From positions 1 to 64,000 of the forward strand of contig NZ_JOHO01000023.1 in NCBI RefSeq assembly GCF_000719705.1: DNA of 64,000 nucleotides, read 5' to 3'. The notes beneath the pieces are model-generated. The model was given only the letters and a program-made list of their open reading frames with translations, did not search any database and was not told the DNA's origin. Both the position numbers and the translations under genes were made by a program. Below, in pieces: positions 23,835-33,274 of this stretch. Numbering within the stretch: position 1 is the stretch's first letter; every line of letters begins with the position of its first letter. The stretch is from Streptomyces sp. NRRL S-350 (GTDB lineage: Bacteria > Actinomycetota > Actinomycetes > Streptomycetales > Streptomycetaceae).

Positions 23835-24866
23835 TCAGGCCGCGAGCAGTTTATGCAGGCGCTCGGCTGGGGTCTCCCAGCCGAGCGTTTTGCGTGGGCG
23901 GCCGTTGAGTTCGGCGGCGACCGCGGCAAGGTGCCCCGGGGTGTGGACGGCAAGGTCGGTGCCCTTGGGGAAGTACTGCCGCAGCAGCCCGTTGGTGTTC
24001 TCGTTCGAGCCGCGCTGCCAAGGGCTGGCCGGGTCGCAGAAGTAGACCGGGATGGCGGTGGCGATCGTGAAGGAGCCGTGGGCGGACATCTCGGCGCCCT
24101 GATCCCAGGTCAGCGAGCGGACCAGGTGGGTGGGCAAGGTCTGGACGGTGGCGGGTGGGCAAGGTCTGGACGGTGGCCGCCAAAGCGTCGCTGACCTGCT
24201 CGGCGGTGCGTCCGTTCGGCAGGTGCAGGAGCATCACGTAGCGGGCGGCCCGCTCGACCAGGGTGCCGATCGCCGAGGCACCGTCCCTGCCGATGATCAG
24301 GTCGCCCTCCCAATGGCCGGGCACCGCCCGGCCTCGACCTCGGCGGGGCGCTCGCTGATCATGACCATCGCAGTGGTGAACCGTGGCTGTCGCTGCTGGG
24401 CCTGGCGGTGCGGCTTGCGGGTCCGTCCGGTGCGCAGGGCGGCGGCCACCTCGCGGCGGAGCTCCCCGCGTCCCTGGACGTAGAGCGCCTGTGAGACCGT
24501 CTCGTGGACCACGTGCATCTCCGGCCGATCGGGGAACTGTGCCAGTAGAGCCTGGCAGATCTACTCCGGGCTCCATTTTAGGTCCGGACGGGTTTGGATG
24601 AAGCCCCGCGGTTCCAAGTTCTGGCCGATCTTCCGGGGTTTGGGGCGGGGCCGGCGGGCGTCAGCGCGAGCCTCGGCCGCATGCGGGCGGTAGGCGCCAC
24701 TGTCCGGGTGGCGATTGCGGTGTATCTCGCGGCTGATCGTGGAGGGGCTGCGACCGAGCTCGGCGGCGATCGCGCGGACGGGGGCCTTCTCCCTGAGCCG
24801 GTCCGCGATGTGGAGACGGTCGGCTTCGCCCAGGTAACGGGAGGGAGCGGAAGGCGGCACCACCAC
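23835..24866 (-). pseudogene. Decayed IS30-family transposase
   Basis: The pieces together give a nearly full IS30-type DDE transposase. The N-terminal HTH (ADRLHIADRLREKAPVRAIAAELGRSPSTISREIHRN) is at 24866-24561, the middle ([14 protein letters not shown]; then [23 protein letters not shown] with a catalytic Asp) at about 24520-24170, and the C-terminus ([34 protein letters not shown], with the second Asp and the Glu region) at 24137-23835. Three lesions are visible: a TAG in place of CAG after KWSPE near 24561, a frameshift near 24330, and a 25-bp tandem duplication at 24128-24177. No terminal inverted repeat pair could be matched by eye, so the ends are uncertain. It is not functional. 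Confidence 0.88.
24128..24177. repeat. 25-bp tandem duplication inside the transposase
   Basis: The unit gggtgggcaaggtctggacg plus gtggc occurs twice head to tail (24128-24152, 24153-24177). As 25 is not a multiple of three it shifts the reading frame, so it is a recent inactivating lesion of the IS30 transposase. Confidence 0.9.
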
Positions 24867-24890
24867 GCGTACCGGTGGTGCCGCCTTCCG
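24848..24890. repeat. 17-bp perfect inverted repeat at the transposase 5' end
   Basis: Arms 24848-24864 (cggaaggcggcaccacc) and 24874-24890 are perfectly complementary with a 9-nt loop. The repeat overlaps the transposase start codon region. It could be a terminator of a lost upstream minus-strand gene or part of the IS end. Confidence 0.7.
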
Positions 24891-25332
24891 TCGGCTGTCG
24901 GCACTACGGCCAGAGAGTGATCACGATGGCTGCTGCCAGCATCGGTCACTTGGTGATGAATCCGCAGGTCAGGGCACCGAACCGTGATCCGCGGTCCTGC
25001 CCGAACCGGCACATGCCACCCCGTCCGCTCATGCAATGCCACCCCGGCGAGAGCCTGCCCGAGCTCACTAAAAGGGCCATCCTGCGGCTCCTCGGCCTCG
25101 CTCTTGAGCCTTTGGATGCTCAGTTCCGAGGAGAAGGGCCGCCTCACACGCTGTGCCTCGGACGCGGAGACGCGGGGATCCGGTTCGCAGCGTGTCCGCG
25201 ACACGCTCGGGCTCGGAGCATGGGTGCAAGTCATCGTCTGTAGGCCGCTGCTGCCTGCCGTATGGGACTCCCGAGATGTCAGGGCCCTCGTCCATAATCT
25301 AGGAACCGTCTTCAACGAAGGACCTCACCTCT
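24891..25332. other. Remnant sequence upstream of hsdM, no intact gene
   Basis: The 442 bp between the transposase remnant and hsdM hold no recognisable intact gene. A minus-strand frame (about 25060-24900) has a protein-like composition but matches no family I know. A likely promoter -10 for the restriction operon, taatct (25295-25300), lies in tccataatctagg, and a purine-rich gaagga precedes the GTG at 25333. Confidence 0.45.
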
Positions 25333-26847
25333 GTGACGATCACCCAGAACGAGCTCGAGTCCCGGCTGTGGGACGCCGCGAACGCGCTCCGCGGCCCCGT
25401 CGACCCAGCTGACTTCAAGACCTACGTCTTCCCGATGCTGTTCTGGAAGTGGATCAGCGACACCTGGGTCTACGAGCACGACGCGGCATTCGATGAGTAC
25501 GGCGAGGACCTCGACGACGAGATCGAGGCCGATTTCCATCGGTTCGAGCTGCCCGAGGGCACGCTGTGGAGCGAGGTCACCGAGAAGGCCACCAACCTCG
25601 GTGCAGAGATCGCGAAGACCTTCCAGCGGATCGAAATGGCCAACCCCCGCTCGCTCGCCGGTGTCTTCGGCGACGCCTCGTGGGGCAACCAGGAGCGTAT
25701 CCCTGAGTCGGCCCTGCTGGGGCTCATCCGAGCGTTCAACAAGATCACGCTCGACCCGTCGACGGTCTCGCACGACCTGCTCGGCGCGGGCTATGAGTAC
25801 TTGCTGAAAAATTTCGCCGATGAGTCGGGCAAGAAGGCCGGCGAGTTCTTCACCCCCCGTGAGGTCGTGAACCTGCTCGTCGGGATCCTCCGGCCTGAGC
25901 CGGGCGAGTCCGTCTACGACCCGGCCTGCGGCTCTGGCGGGATGCTTGTCGCGACGATCAACCAGCTGCGCGAGTCTGGCAAGGACCACCGCTCACTCCG
26001 GGCGTACGGCCAGGAGATCAACCTGACAACGGCCTCGATCGCCCGGATGAACCTGTTCCTGCACGAGATCGAGGACTTCGACATCAAGCGCGGAGACACC
26101 CTTCGGGCTCCGGCATTCAAGGCCCCTAGCGGTGCCGTCCGCCAGTTCGACACCGTGATCGCCAACCCGCCCTTTTCACTGACGAATTGGGGAGCGGACC
26201 GTTGGTCTTCGGACCCGCGGGCTATCTGCGGCGTTCCGCCGGCGAAGAACGGCGACTACGCCTTCGTCCAGCACATGGTCTCGTCGATGAAGCCCGGATC
26301 TGGTCGCGTCGGCGTCGTGATGCCCCACGGCGTGCTGTTCCGCGGAGGAGCGGAAGCAAAGATCCGCCAGGGCCTCATCGAGAAGGACTTTCTGGAAGCC
26401 GTCGTAGGGCTGCCGTCCAACCTCTTCTACTCGACATCGATCCCGGCGTGCCTGCTGATCTTCCGCGATCAAAAGCCCGCCGAGCGCAAGGAGCATGTGC
26501 TCTTCATCGACGGCTCGGCCCTGTTCGACAAGGGCAAGAACCAGAACTTGATGTCCGAGGAGGACGTCAGGGCTCTCATCAAGGCGTACCAGACGGGCGA
26601 CGACCCAGACGGTAAGGGTGGCGCGAACATCCGGTTGGTGCCGTTCGAAGAGATCGAGCGGAACAGCTTCGACCTGAATATCGGCCGCTACATCGAGGTC
26701 ACTACAGGAGAGGCCGCCGATCTGGGTGCTGCGCTCGTGGCATATGCCGACGCCCGGCAGCGCCGCATCGACACCGAGACTGTCATGTTCGAGCGGCTTG
26801 CAGCGGCAGGCATCGACCTAAGCATGTTCGGGGTGTCCAGTGAGTGA
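25333..26847 (+). CDS. hsdM: Type I restriction-modification DNA methyltransferase subunit (HsdM)
   Basis: A 504-residue N6-adenine methyltransferase subunit. The N-terminal HsdM domain (about 5-140; SRLWDAANALRG, FPMLFWKWISD) is followed by GEFFTPREVVNLL, motif I DPACGSGGM (about 196-204) and the catalytic NPPF (about 277-280). With HsdS it methylates both strands of the recognition site, and with HsdR it forms the restriction complex. The GTG at 25333 is preceded by AAGGA. HsdS overlaps its last 8 bp. Codon use is less GC-rich at third positions than in the flanking genes, consistent with transfer. Confidence 0.96.
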   Translation: MTITQNELESRLWDAANALRGPVDPADFKTYVFPMLFWKWISDTWVYEHDAAFDEYGEDLDDEIEADFHRFELPEGTLWSEVTEKATNLGAEIAKTFQRIEMANPRSLAGVFGDASWGNQERIPESALLGLIRAFNKITLDPSTVSHDLLGAGYEYLLKNFADESGKKAGEFFTPREVVNLLVGILRPEPGESVYDPACGSGGMLVATINQLRESGKDHRSLRAYGQEINLTTASIARMNLFLHEIEDFDIKRGDTLRAPAFKAPSGAVRQFDTVIANPPFSLTNWGADRWSSDPRAICGVPPAKNGDYAFVQHMVSSMKPGSGRVGVVMPHGVLFRGGAEAKIRQGLIEKDFLEAVVGLPSNLFYSTSIPACLLIFRDQKPAERKEHVLFIDGSALFDKGKNQNLMSEEDVRALIKAYQTGDDPDGKGGANIRLVPFEEIERNSFDLNIGRYIEVTTGEAADLGAALVAYADARQRRIDTETVMFERLAAAGIDLSMFGVSSE

Positions 26848-28048
26848 GTGGGTATCGACACGACTGGGAGACGTGACGTCTCAAGCCCAGGAGCTCGTAA
26901 AGGTTGCTCCGGGTACCGAGTACCCCCTGCTAGGCGTGAAGTGGTACGCCGAAGGTCCGTTCCTCCGTGAGGTCGTGACCTCGAAGACCTCCAAGGCGAC
27001 ACGCTTCTACCGCGTCCAGCCCGGTCAGTTCATCTATAACCGCCTGTTTGCGTGGAAGGGAGCCTTCGGGCTCGTACGTGACGACCTGGCTGGCTCCTAC
27101 GTCTCCAACGAGTTTCCGCTGTTCGACTGCGACCGCACGCGGCTGCTACCGGAGTTCCTGAGCCTCCATTTCGGACAAGAGTCCGTATGGTCATACGTCG
27201 CGCGAGTGAGCACCGGTACGACCGCCAGCCGGAGCCGGTGGAAGGAGTCTCAGTTCAATGACTACGAACTCGCTCTCCCATCTCCGGCCGAGCAGCGACG
27301 CATTATCGATGTCATGGCCGCGGTGGACGCGCAGATCGAGGCGCTAGGGGACGAAGCTGATCGGGCTTGGGCATCATGGCAGGCGGTAGTGGCAGGCCTT
27401 GACAAGCACGAGGGCCAACTACTTCTGTCAGATGGCTTGCGAGCTATCGAAGCCGGCAAGAGCCCGAAAGGACAGGAGCGAATCCCGGATCCTGATGAGC
27501 GGGCCGTACTGAAGATCAGTGCAGTTGGGCGAGCGCGATTCCTCCCATCTGAGGTGAAGACCGTCGACTCCAGCACGGTGCTCCCCGAGGCCACCAAGGT
27601 GCGGCCTGGCGATATTCTCCTGGTCCGCTGCAACGCCGTCCTTGATCGTGTCGGAACGGTCTGCCGTGTGAATGAGGTGCCTGAGAACTTGTACCTGTGC
27701 GACAAGACGTTGCGTCTCGTGCCTGATGAGGAGGTCTTGCATCGCAACTACTTGGTGCACGCGATGGCAACGCCAAGCGTTCGTGATCAGATCGCCCGGC
27801 TGACTGCCGGTTCTGACATGCGCAACATCGGGCAGAGGGCAATTCGAGAGCTTGTGATTCCCGATCCTGGGGCTGATGTGCAGGCTGTACTTGCAGCAGG
27901 CCTTGACGAGTTGGTCTCGGAGGCGCTGGTAGTCGAGGCTGAACGCTCTCACCTCCGTGCCTTCCGCTCTGCACTCCTGACCTCTCTCCTCAACCGGGAG
28001 AACGAGATCCCGGAGTCGTACGACGTTCTGCTCGAGGAGGTGTCCTGA
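26840..28048 (+). CDS. hsdS: Type I restriction specificity subunit (HsdS)
   Basis: A 402-residue specificity subunit that sets the bipartite DNA target. The two target-recognition domains are at about 1-145 and 200-345; a helical conserved region (PSPAEQRRIIDVMAAVDAQIEALGDEADRAW) follows the first and a second helical region (VLAAGLDELVSEALVVEAERSHLRAFRSALLTSLL) ends the protein. This length fits two full TRDs, so it should give a normal split site. The GTG at 26840 overlaps the end of hsdM. TRDs evolve fast and the recognition sequence cannot be predicted from this reading. Confidence 0.93.
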   Translation: MSEWVSTRLGDVTSQAQELVKVAPGTEYPLLGVKWYAEGPFLREVVTSKTSKATRFYRVQPGQFIYNRLFAWKGAFGLVRDDLAGSYVSNEFPLFDCDRTRLLPEFLSLHFGQESVWSYVARVSTGTTASRSRWKESQFNDYELALPSPAEQRRIIDVMAAVDAQIEALGDEADRAWASWQAVVAGLDKHEGQLLLSDGLRAIEAGKSPKGQERIPDPDERAVLKISAVGRARFLPSEVKTVDSSTVLPEATKVRPGDILLVRCNAVLDRVGTVCRVNEVPENLYLCDKTLRLVPDEEVLHRNYLVHAMATPSVRDQIARLTAGSDMRNIGQRAIRELVIPDPGADVQAVLAAGLDELVSEALVVEAERSHLRAFRSALLTSLLNRENEIPESYDVLLEEVS

Positions 28049-28049
28049 C

Positions 28050-31000
28050 ATGGGTTGGACGGAAGCGAGCACGATCCAGCGCTCTCTGCTCGAGTGGGCG
28101 GAGGAGGCTGGCTGGGAGCGTCTCCAAGGCGAGGAGTTGCCGCGCGATGAGCATGACGTCATCGTCGAGGATTGGGCACACGAAGCGTTACTCGCACTGA
28201 ACCCGGATCTGGTGGACGACCCCGAGTCGGCGGATCTTGTCCTGCATGAGCTCAACCAGGCTGTTCTTGATGCCCACAACGGTCTCGTTGCGGCCAACGA
28301 GCGGCTGACCGTGATGCTTCGTGGCGACCACTCGTTCACGACGATCGACGGTAGGCATGTGCCTCGTCGGCTGATCGACTTCAAAGACCTCAACAACAAC
28401 CGCTTCACCGTCGCTGACGAGGTCACCGTCCACGGTGCGACCAAGCCGCGCCGGTTCGACGTCGTCTACTACGTCAACGGGTTTCCGCTGGTCGTTGCCG
28501 AGACCAAGACGCCCGTGAAGCATCAGGTCTCGTGGGTCAACGCCGCGAAAGACCTTCACGACGTGTACGAGGAGGAATATCCGAACTTCTTCGCGACGAA
28601 CGTCTTCAACGTCGCCACCGAGGGCTTGGAGTTCCGCATGGCTCCGGTCCGTGCAGTTCCGGACCCCGACTCCGAGATTTGGGCCCCGTGGGGATCGACT
28701 GAGGACGACCCGAAGACCGTCACGGGACCGGCTCGTGTCGAACGGGCTGCCCGCCTGCTGCTGCGGCCGAAGACCATCCTGCCGATCCTCAAGGACCTGG
28801 TGATGTTCCGTCACGCTCGGGACGCCTCCGAGGTCGACATCAAGCTCTTGCCTCGCTACCCGCAGTTCGAGGCGGCTCTGGCGATCCGCGCCAAGGTGCT
28901 TGCCGGCCGTCCTGGCGGACTGATCTGGCATCACCAGGGATCAGGCAAGACCGAGCTCATGGCGTTCGCCGCTGCCCGTTTGCTGCGCGATGACGCGGTG
29001 ACGGAGAAATTCGGGAGCGCGCCAACGGTCATCGTGATCGCCGACCGTAAGGATCTGGTCCGGCAGACGGCGGAGATGTTCGAGACTGCCGGCATGCCGC
29101 GGATGACGGTGCCCCGCAACCGGCGCGAGCTGCACGCTCTGCTGCGCAGCGGTGAGCCGGGCGTGGTCATCACGACGGTGCACAAGTTCGCTGAGGCCGG
29201 CCATCTGAACAACCGGTCGAACATCGTGGTTCTCGTCGACGAGGCTCACCGCTCACATGAGGGGAAGCTCGGCGACGCGTGGCGCGCAGCGGTGCCGAAC
29301 GCGAAGTTCTTCGGCGCGACGGGTACTGCGATCGAAGACAAGGACCGTTCGACGTTCAAGCTGTTCGGCGACCCTGACGACCCGGACTTTGTGATGTCGC
29401 GGTACACGCCGGAGCAATCCATCGCCGATGGGTTCACCAAGCCAGTGATCGTGGAGGGCCGGTCTGTCTGGTTCAACCTCGACAAGGAAGCCTTGGACGA
29501 GGCGTTCGATGAACTGGCCACGGAGGAGGGCCTGGACGAGGAGGAGAAGGTCTTCCTGTCGGGGAAGGCTTCTCACATCGAGACGATCCTTTCCAATCCC
29601 GAGCGCGTGGCGGCTGTGTGTGCCGACATCGTCGACCACTTCCTTACCTATGTCGCGCCTTTGGGACAGAAGGCTCAGGTCGTGGCCTACAACCAGCGCC
29701 TTGTGATTGCGTACGCCAGGGCTATCGAGGCCGAGCTGGAACGCCGCGCTGCAGCCATGCCGGACGGTCGACTCCGGGAGGTCGGTGTTGTGATGCACGT
29801 CGCCGACAGCAAGGAGACCCCGAAGGAGCACAAGAAGTACCTGCTCACTCCGGAGCAGGAAGAGGCGCTTAAGCGCCGCTTCAAGAAGGTCGATGACCCG
29901 ATGTCGTTCATCGTCGTCACCGCGAAGTGGATGACCGGCTTCAATGCGCCCATCGAAGGTGTCCTGTATCTCGACAAGCCCGCCAAGGACACGAACCTCT
30001 TCCAGACGATCACGCGGCCCAACCGTCCGTGGAAGAACCCTGTCACCGGTCAGCGCAAGGACTTCGGGCGGGTCGTCGACTACATCGGTCTCGCGAGGGC
30101 AATCGGCAAGGCAGTCGCCGGCCCGAAGGTGAAGGACGACGAAGAGGACGAGCTCAACGTCACCGACGCCTCCAAGTTGGCGGGGAAGTTCGTCACCGAC
30201 CTCACGCGTCTACTGCATCTGTTCGACGGTATTGACACCAGTGACTCGTCGTTCGAGTCGCTCGCCGAGGCTCACGAGCGGATTCCCGAGGGCGGCGGGC
30301 AGCGCACCGAGTTCATCGAGACCTACGTCGCGCTGCAGACGGTGTGGGAGTTCCTCGACCCGCACCCGATGCTCCGGCCGTTCGCGGGCCAGTACTTCTG
30401 GCTCGCGAAGGTGTACGAGTCGATCCGGCCCAAGGACGTCTCCAAGACGTTCCTCTGGGCACGTCTCGGCGCGAAGACCACAGATCTGATTCATGGCCAC
30501 ATGACTAATGTGGGCGTGAAGTCGATGCCGGCGAAGACAGTCACGCTCGACGCTGCCGGGCTGGCCCTGGTGAAGAAGATCGCCGAGCAGCTGAAGCTCT
30601 CCGAGCGGCGGACGCCGGAGTCGAAAGCCGATGACGTGTACCAGGAGGTCCTCGACTCCATCGAGGCGCGCCTCAGGCGTCGGCTTGCCGATACCGAGAG
30701 TCCGGCGTACCGGTCGCTGGCGGAGCGGATCGAGAAGCTTCGCGCCAAGGCGATCGAGAATGTCGAGGATTCGCTGGCATTCCTCGAAGAGGCTCTGAAG
30801 ATCGCTCAGGACGTGGTCGCCGCGGACCGAGCAGCGGAACAGGGCGACCAGGGAGCGCTCGACCGGCTGGCCGATCCGAAGCGTGGAGCGCTCACTCAGA
30901 TCGTCGCAGAGAACACACCGCCTGGGCTGCACAAGATCGTCCCCGACATAGCCTCGCGGATCGACTCGATCGTCGTCGAGGTCGCCTATGCCGGTTGGAG

Positions 31001-31124
31001 CGCGAGCGACGCGGGCGACAAACGCGTTCGTCGCGAGCTGCGTTCCGTCTTGAAGGAGTACGGCTTGCCGATCAAGGGCGAGCTGTTCGATCGAACGTAC
31101 GAATATGTGCGGGAAAACTATTGA
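28050..31124 (+). CDS. hsdR: Type I restriction endonuclease/translocase subunit (HsdR)
   Basis: A 1024-residue motor and nuclease subunit. The N-terminal PD-(D/E)xK nuclease is at about 130-160 (RRFDVVYYVNGFPLVVAETKTPV, with the catalytic Asp, and ExK in AETK). The SF2 helicase follows: Walker A HHQGSGKTEL (about 294-303), DEAH in VLVDEAHRS (about 397) and TGTAIE as motif III. The C-terminal part is helical and binds the methylase core. All motifs are intact, so restriction should be functional. It starts 1 bp after the hsdS stop. No anti-restriction or extra gene lies in the operon. Confidence 0.95.
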   Translation: MGWTEASTIQRSLLEWAEEAGWERLQGEELPRDEHDVIVEDWAHEALLALNPDLVDDPESADLVLHELNQAVLDAHNGLVAANERLTVMLRGDHSFTTIDGRHVPRRLIDFKDLNNNRFTVADEVTVHGATKPRRFDVVYYVNGFPLVVAETKTPVKHQVSWVNAAKDLHDVYEEEYPNFFATNVFNVATEGLEFRMAPVRAVPDPDSEIWAPWGSTEDDPKTVTGPARVERAARLLLRPKTILPILKDLVMFRHARDASEVDIKLLPRYPQFEAALAIRAKVLAGRPGGLIWHHQGSGKTELMAFAAARLLRDDAVTEKFGSAPTVIVIADRKDLVRQTAEMFETAGMPRMTVPRNRRELHALLRSGEPGVVITTVHKFAEAGHLNNRSNIVVLVDEAHRSHEGKLGDAWRAAVPNAKFFGATGTAIEDKDRSTFKLFGDPDDPDFVMSRYTPEQSIADGFTKPVIVEGRSVWFNLDKEALDEAFDELATEEGLDEEEKVFLSGKASHIETILSNPERVAAVCADIVDHFLTYVAPLGQKAQVVAYNQRLVIAYARAIEAELERRAAAMPDGRLREVGVVMHVADSKETPKEHKKYLLTPEQEEALKRRFKKVDDPMSFIVVTAKWMTGFNAPIEGVLYLDKPAKDTNLFQTITRPNRPWKNPVTGQRKDFGRVVDYIGLARAIGKAVAGPKVKDDEEDELNVTDASKLAGKFVTDLTRLLHLFDGIDTSDSSFESLAEAHERIPEGGGQRTEFIETYVALQTVWEFLDPHPMLRPFAGQYFWLAKVYESIRPKDVSKTFLWARLGAKTTDLIHGHMTNVGVKSMPAKTVTLDAAGLALVKKIAEQLKLSERRTPESKADDVYQEVLDSIEARLRRRLADTESPAYRSLAERIEKLRAKAIENVEDSLAFLEEALKIAQDVVAADRAAEQGDQGALDRLADPKRGALTQIVAENTPPGLHKIVPDIASRIDSIVVEVAYAGWSASDAGDKRVRRELRSVLKEYGLPIKGELFDRTYEYVRENY

Positions 31125-31443
31125 CCGATGTCACGCCAGGACCGTCGTAAGAACTTCCTGCCATCGGGAACAAGCGTCACCTTCATCCGTGCTTCCAGCG
31201 CCTTCTCGATCTCGCAGAAGAGGAGGCGAGCCTGGTCGCGGACAACACCATCTGGGTGATTGTGCAGGAAGCCCCGAACGAGCCGGGCGGCGCGGTCTCT
31301 CTGCTGCCCGTCGTCCTTGCCGTGGACGACGGGCAGGGCGCTGGCGGGGCGAAGGGTGTTCGCCCACGGTCGGGCACCCACGAGGGGCGCTCCCGACAGC
31401 ATTCAAGCTGAGAGCACGGCATGCCCGGACCCGGACCTGCTTC
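31125..31443. other. Gap after hsdR, no confident gene
   Basis: A 319-bp gap between convergent hsdR and the tRNA-ligase-like gene. A minus-strand frame at 31118-31402 (94 codons; ends FCEIEKALEARMKVTLVPDGRKFLRRSWRDIGQ) could be a small gene or the end of a lost gene, but it has no domain I recognise and overlaps the hsdR stop by 7 bp. No strong terminator hairpin is obvious. Confidence 0.4.
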
Positions 31444-32580
31444 TCAGATCTCCACGGTGGCTGCCCGTGCAGTCTCACGGGCAGCCATCACGTTGGCTAG
31501 TGCCTGCTTGTTCGTGATCCATTCCGTGTCGCCGGCGGAGACCGAGCGCTGAACGGCTTCGAAGGCAGCCTCGTCAAGTGCAACAGGTTTGGCCAGGTGT
31601 GCCCGCATGTATTGCTTGAAGAGCGCGAGCAGCTGGTCTGGCCGGGTTCCGGTCTTGGCCCGTAGGGAGAAGACCGGAAGGAACCACTCTTCGAAGTTGT
31701 CCTTGATCATCTGACTGCTGCGGTACGCCTCGTTCAGCGGTTGCAGGCTAGCCATGTGGTCGTACGGGAGGTGACCGTGCAGGGCGTACTGAAGCCGCGT
31801 GCCGCCGTGTTTGCGGAAGTGCTGGCCGTGGGCGGCGATGTGGTTAGCGGCGTTCTCGGTGATGGTCATGACCGCCGTGTCCGCCTCGTGTCGTCGGGCT
31901 GCGGCGAGGACAGTGGCGTGGATGCCGACCCGTGGGTCGAGGACGAGACGGTTGAGGCCGAGCGGCGAGAGGTCGATGCCGTGGTCGCGGGTTCGGGAGA
32001 GGATCAGCCGCTCGGTGACGTTGCCGGCGGTGTGCTGGAGGTGCTTGGGCTGCTGGCGGTGGCTGGCGTGGATGTCCGAGCGGTCGAGGACGGGGCGGTC
32101 CTTCGCGAGTTCGGCGACGAGGTGGAGGCCGGTGCGTTCCCAGGTGTCGGTGCTGCCGCAGGCATTGCAGGGGTGGCTGCCGGTGCCGGTCATGTGACCG
32201 CAGGCCCGGCACGTGGGGACGGTCTCGCGGCTGATGGTGAGGGTGCCGGCGCGGAGGTTGTTCTCGATCATCTCCAGCGCGAGGTTGGTGACCTCCGCGT
32301 CGGTGTCGGTCATGATGCCGCCCGCTGGGAACTGTCCGGGCGGGTATTTGGCGGCTATCAGGTCGGCCTCGAAGCGCTGGCGGGGGATCTTCGGGCCGTC
32401 GGCCTGGCGGTGGCGGAGGTCTCCGGCGAGGGTGACGGTGTTCCACAGGTGGGGTGCGGGCGGTAAGCCCAGGATGGCGTTGAGGGCGGCGGCGAGGCGG
32501 ATGCCCACGGCCTTGCCGGGTCCGGTGGCGAAGGTGAAGGGGCCGTTCTGGACGGGCCCGTTGAGAAATAGGTGTCGCAC
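31444..32580 (-). CDS. Class I tRNA-ligase-like (MetRS-like) protein with zinc knuckle, degenerate catalytic motifs
   Basis: A 378-residue protein, shorter than MetRS (500-680). It resembles the catalytic part of class I aminoacyl-tRNA synthetases: the N-terminal FLNGPVQNGPFTFATGPGKAVG sits where HIGH should be, but HIGH is absent; a Cys4 knuckle (Cys124, 127, 138, 141; CRACGH and CNACGS) has the spacing of the MetRS zinc site; later blocks (LNRLVLDPRVGIHATVL, KHGGTRLQYALHGHLPYDHMASLQPLNEAYRSSQMIKDN) fall where KMSKS is expected. It may bind tRNA or adenylate an unusual acid. GTG 32580 has AGGAG overlapping the upstream stop. It is the last gene of the minus-strand operon. Confidence 0.6.
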   Translation of the reverse strand: MRHLFLNGPVQNGPFTFATGPGKAVGIRLAAALNAILGLPPAPHLWNTVTLAGDLRHRQADGPKIPRQRFEADLIAAKYPPGQFPAGGIMTDTDAEVTNLALEMIENNLRAGTLTISRETVPTCRACGHMTGTGSHPCNACGSTDTWERTGLHLVAELAKDRPVLDRSDIHASHRQQPKHLQHTAGNVTERLILSRTRDHGIDLSPLGLNRLVLDPRVGIHATVLAAARRHEADTAVMTITENAANHIAAHGQHFRKHGGTRLQYALHGHLPYDHMASLQPLNEAYRSSQMIKDNFEEWFLPVFSLRAKTGTRPDQLLALFKQYMRAHLAKPVALDEAAFEAVQRSVSAGDTEWITNKQALANVMAARETARAATVEI

Positions 32581-32589
32581 GGGCGTCTC

Positions 32590-33264
32590 CTAGATCGGCG
32601 GGGTGGTGGTTCCCGTCCGGGTGAACCGGCCGTCTCGCAGTTCGTAGTGGAGGATCGCGGCGTTGGGCATCTTGCCCTTCCGTTCCTCGGCGAGGATCTC
32701 GGGCAGGCTGCGTAGTTCGAGCAGGGATCGAAGCGCCACCGCGGCGGTCTGGTGGGTGAAGGCGACAACGGTGCGCGCTTCCTGGGGTTCGGTCTGGGCG
32801 AGGGCGGCGAACTCGGCGGCCCGCTTGAGCACGCCCTCGGCGAGCGACTCGCCACCGCCCGGCGCGGTCCAGATGTGCTTGCGGAGGCGGCGGTCATCGG
32901 CGAGTGCGGGGTAGCTGTCGTACTGCTCGCGCTTGGTCATGTAGGTGGCGTCGCCGTAGTGCTGCTCGTCCAGGAGCGCGGTCTGCCGGGGCCAGCCATC
33001 GGGGAGGGCCGGCAGGGCGATCGCGGCGGTGTCGATCGCCCTGCGGTAGGTCGAGGTGTAGACGCACGGCTCCGGGCCGACGAGCTCCGGCAGGACGCCG
33101 GCCAGCCACTGGGCCTGCCGGAAGCCGCGAGGGGTCAGGCCGACGATGGTGCGGGAGAGGACGTGCGCGGCGGTTCCGCTGTAGGGGCGGGGGTCCTGGT
33201 AGAAGCCGTTGTACTTGTCGGCGTTCTCGACGGACTCGGCGTGTCGGATAACGAGCAGGGGCAA
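32590..33264 (-). CDS. Histidine phosphatase superfamily protein
   Basis: A 224-residue phosphatase (branch 1, PhoE/GpmB-like). The catalytic RHG-type motif is LLVIRHAESVEN at about residues 3-13; the second catalytic His is in FTHQT near 180; YTSTYRRAIDTAAIA matches the family's conserved Arg block. It should hydrolyse a phosphomonoester; the operon suggests a nucleotide or RNA-linked product. The TTG at 33264 is chosen because it gives the usual MPLLVIRHAE start and has AGGAG seven nt upstream, overlapping the nucleotidyltransferase stop (TAGGAG). The same TAGGAG junction links it to the next gene. Confidence 0.88.
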   Translation of the reverse strand: MPLLVIRHAESVENADKYNGFYQDPRPYSGTAAHVLSRTIVGLTPRGFRQAQWLAGVLPELVGPEPCVYTSTYRRAIDTAAIALPALPDGWPRQTALLDEQHYGDATYMTKREQYDSYPALADDRRLRKHIWTAPGGGESLAEGVLKRAAEFAALAQTEPQEARTVVAFTHQTAAVALRSLLELRSLPEILAEERKGKMPNAAILHYELRDGRFTRTGTTTPPI

Positions 33265-33274
33265 GACGAGGCTC

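Noticed and set aside
24980..25320. Possible gene between the transposase remnant and hsdM
   Set aside because: Frames here lack a ribosome-binding site, have no recognisable domain and differ in composition from real genes; treated as remnant sequence.
31118..31402. Ninety-four-codon minus-strand frame after hsdR
   Set aside because: No domain, no good start signal, and it overlaps the hsdR stop; kept only as a possibility in the gap description.
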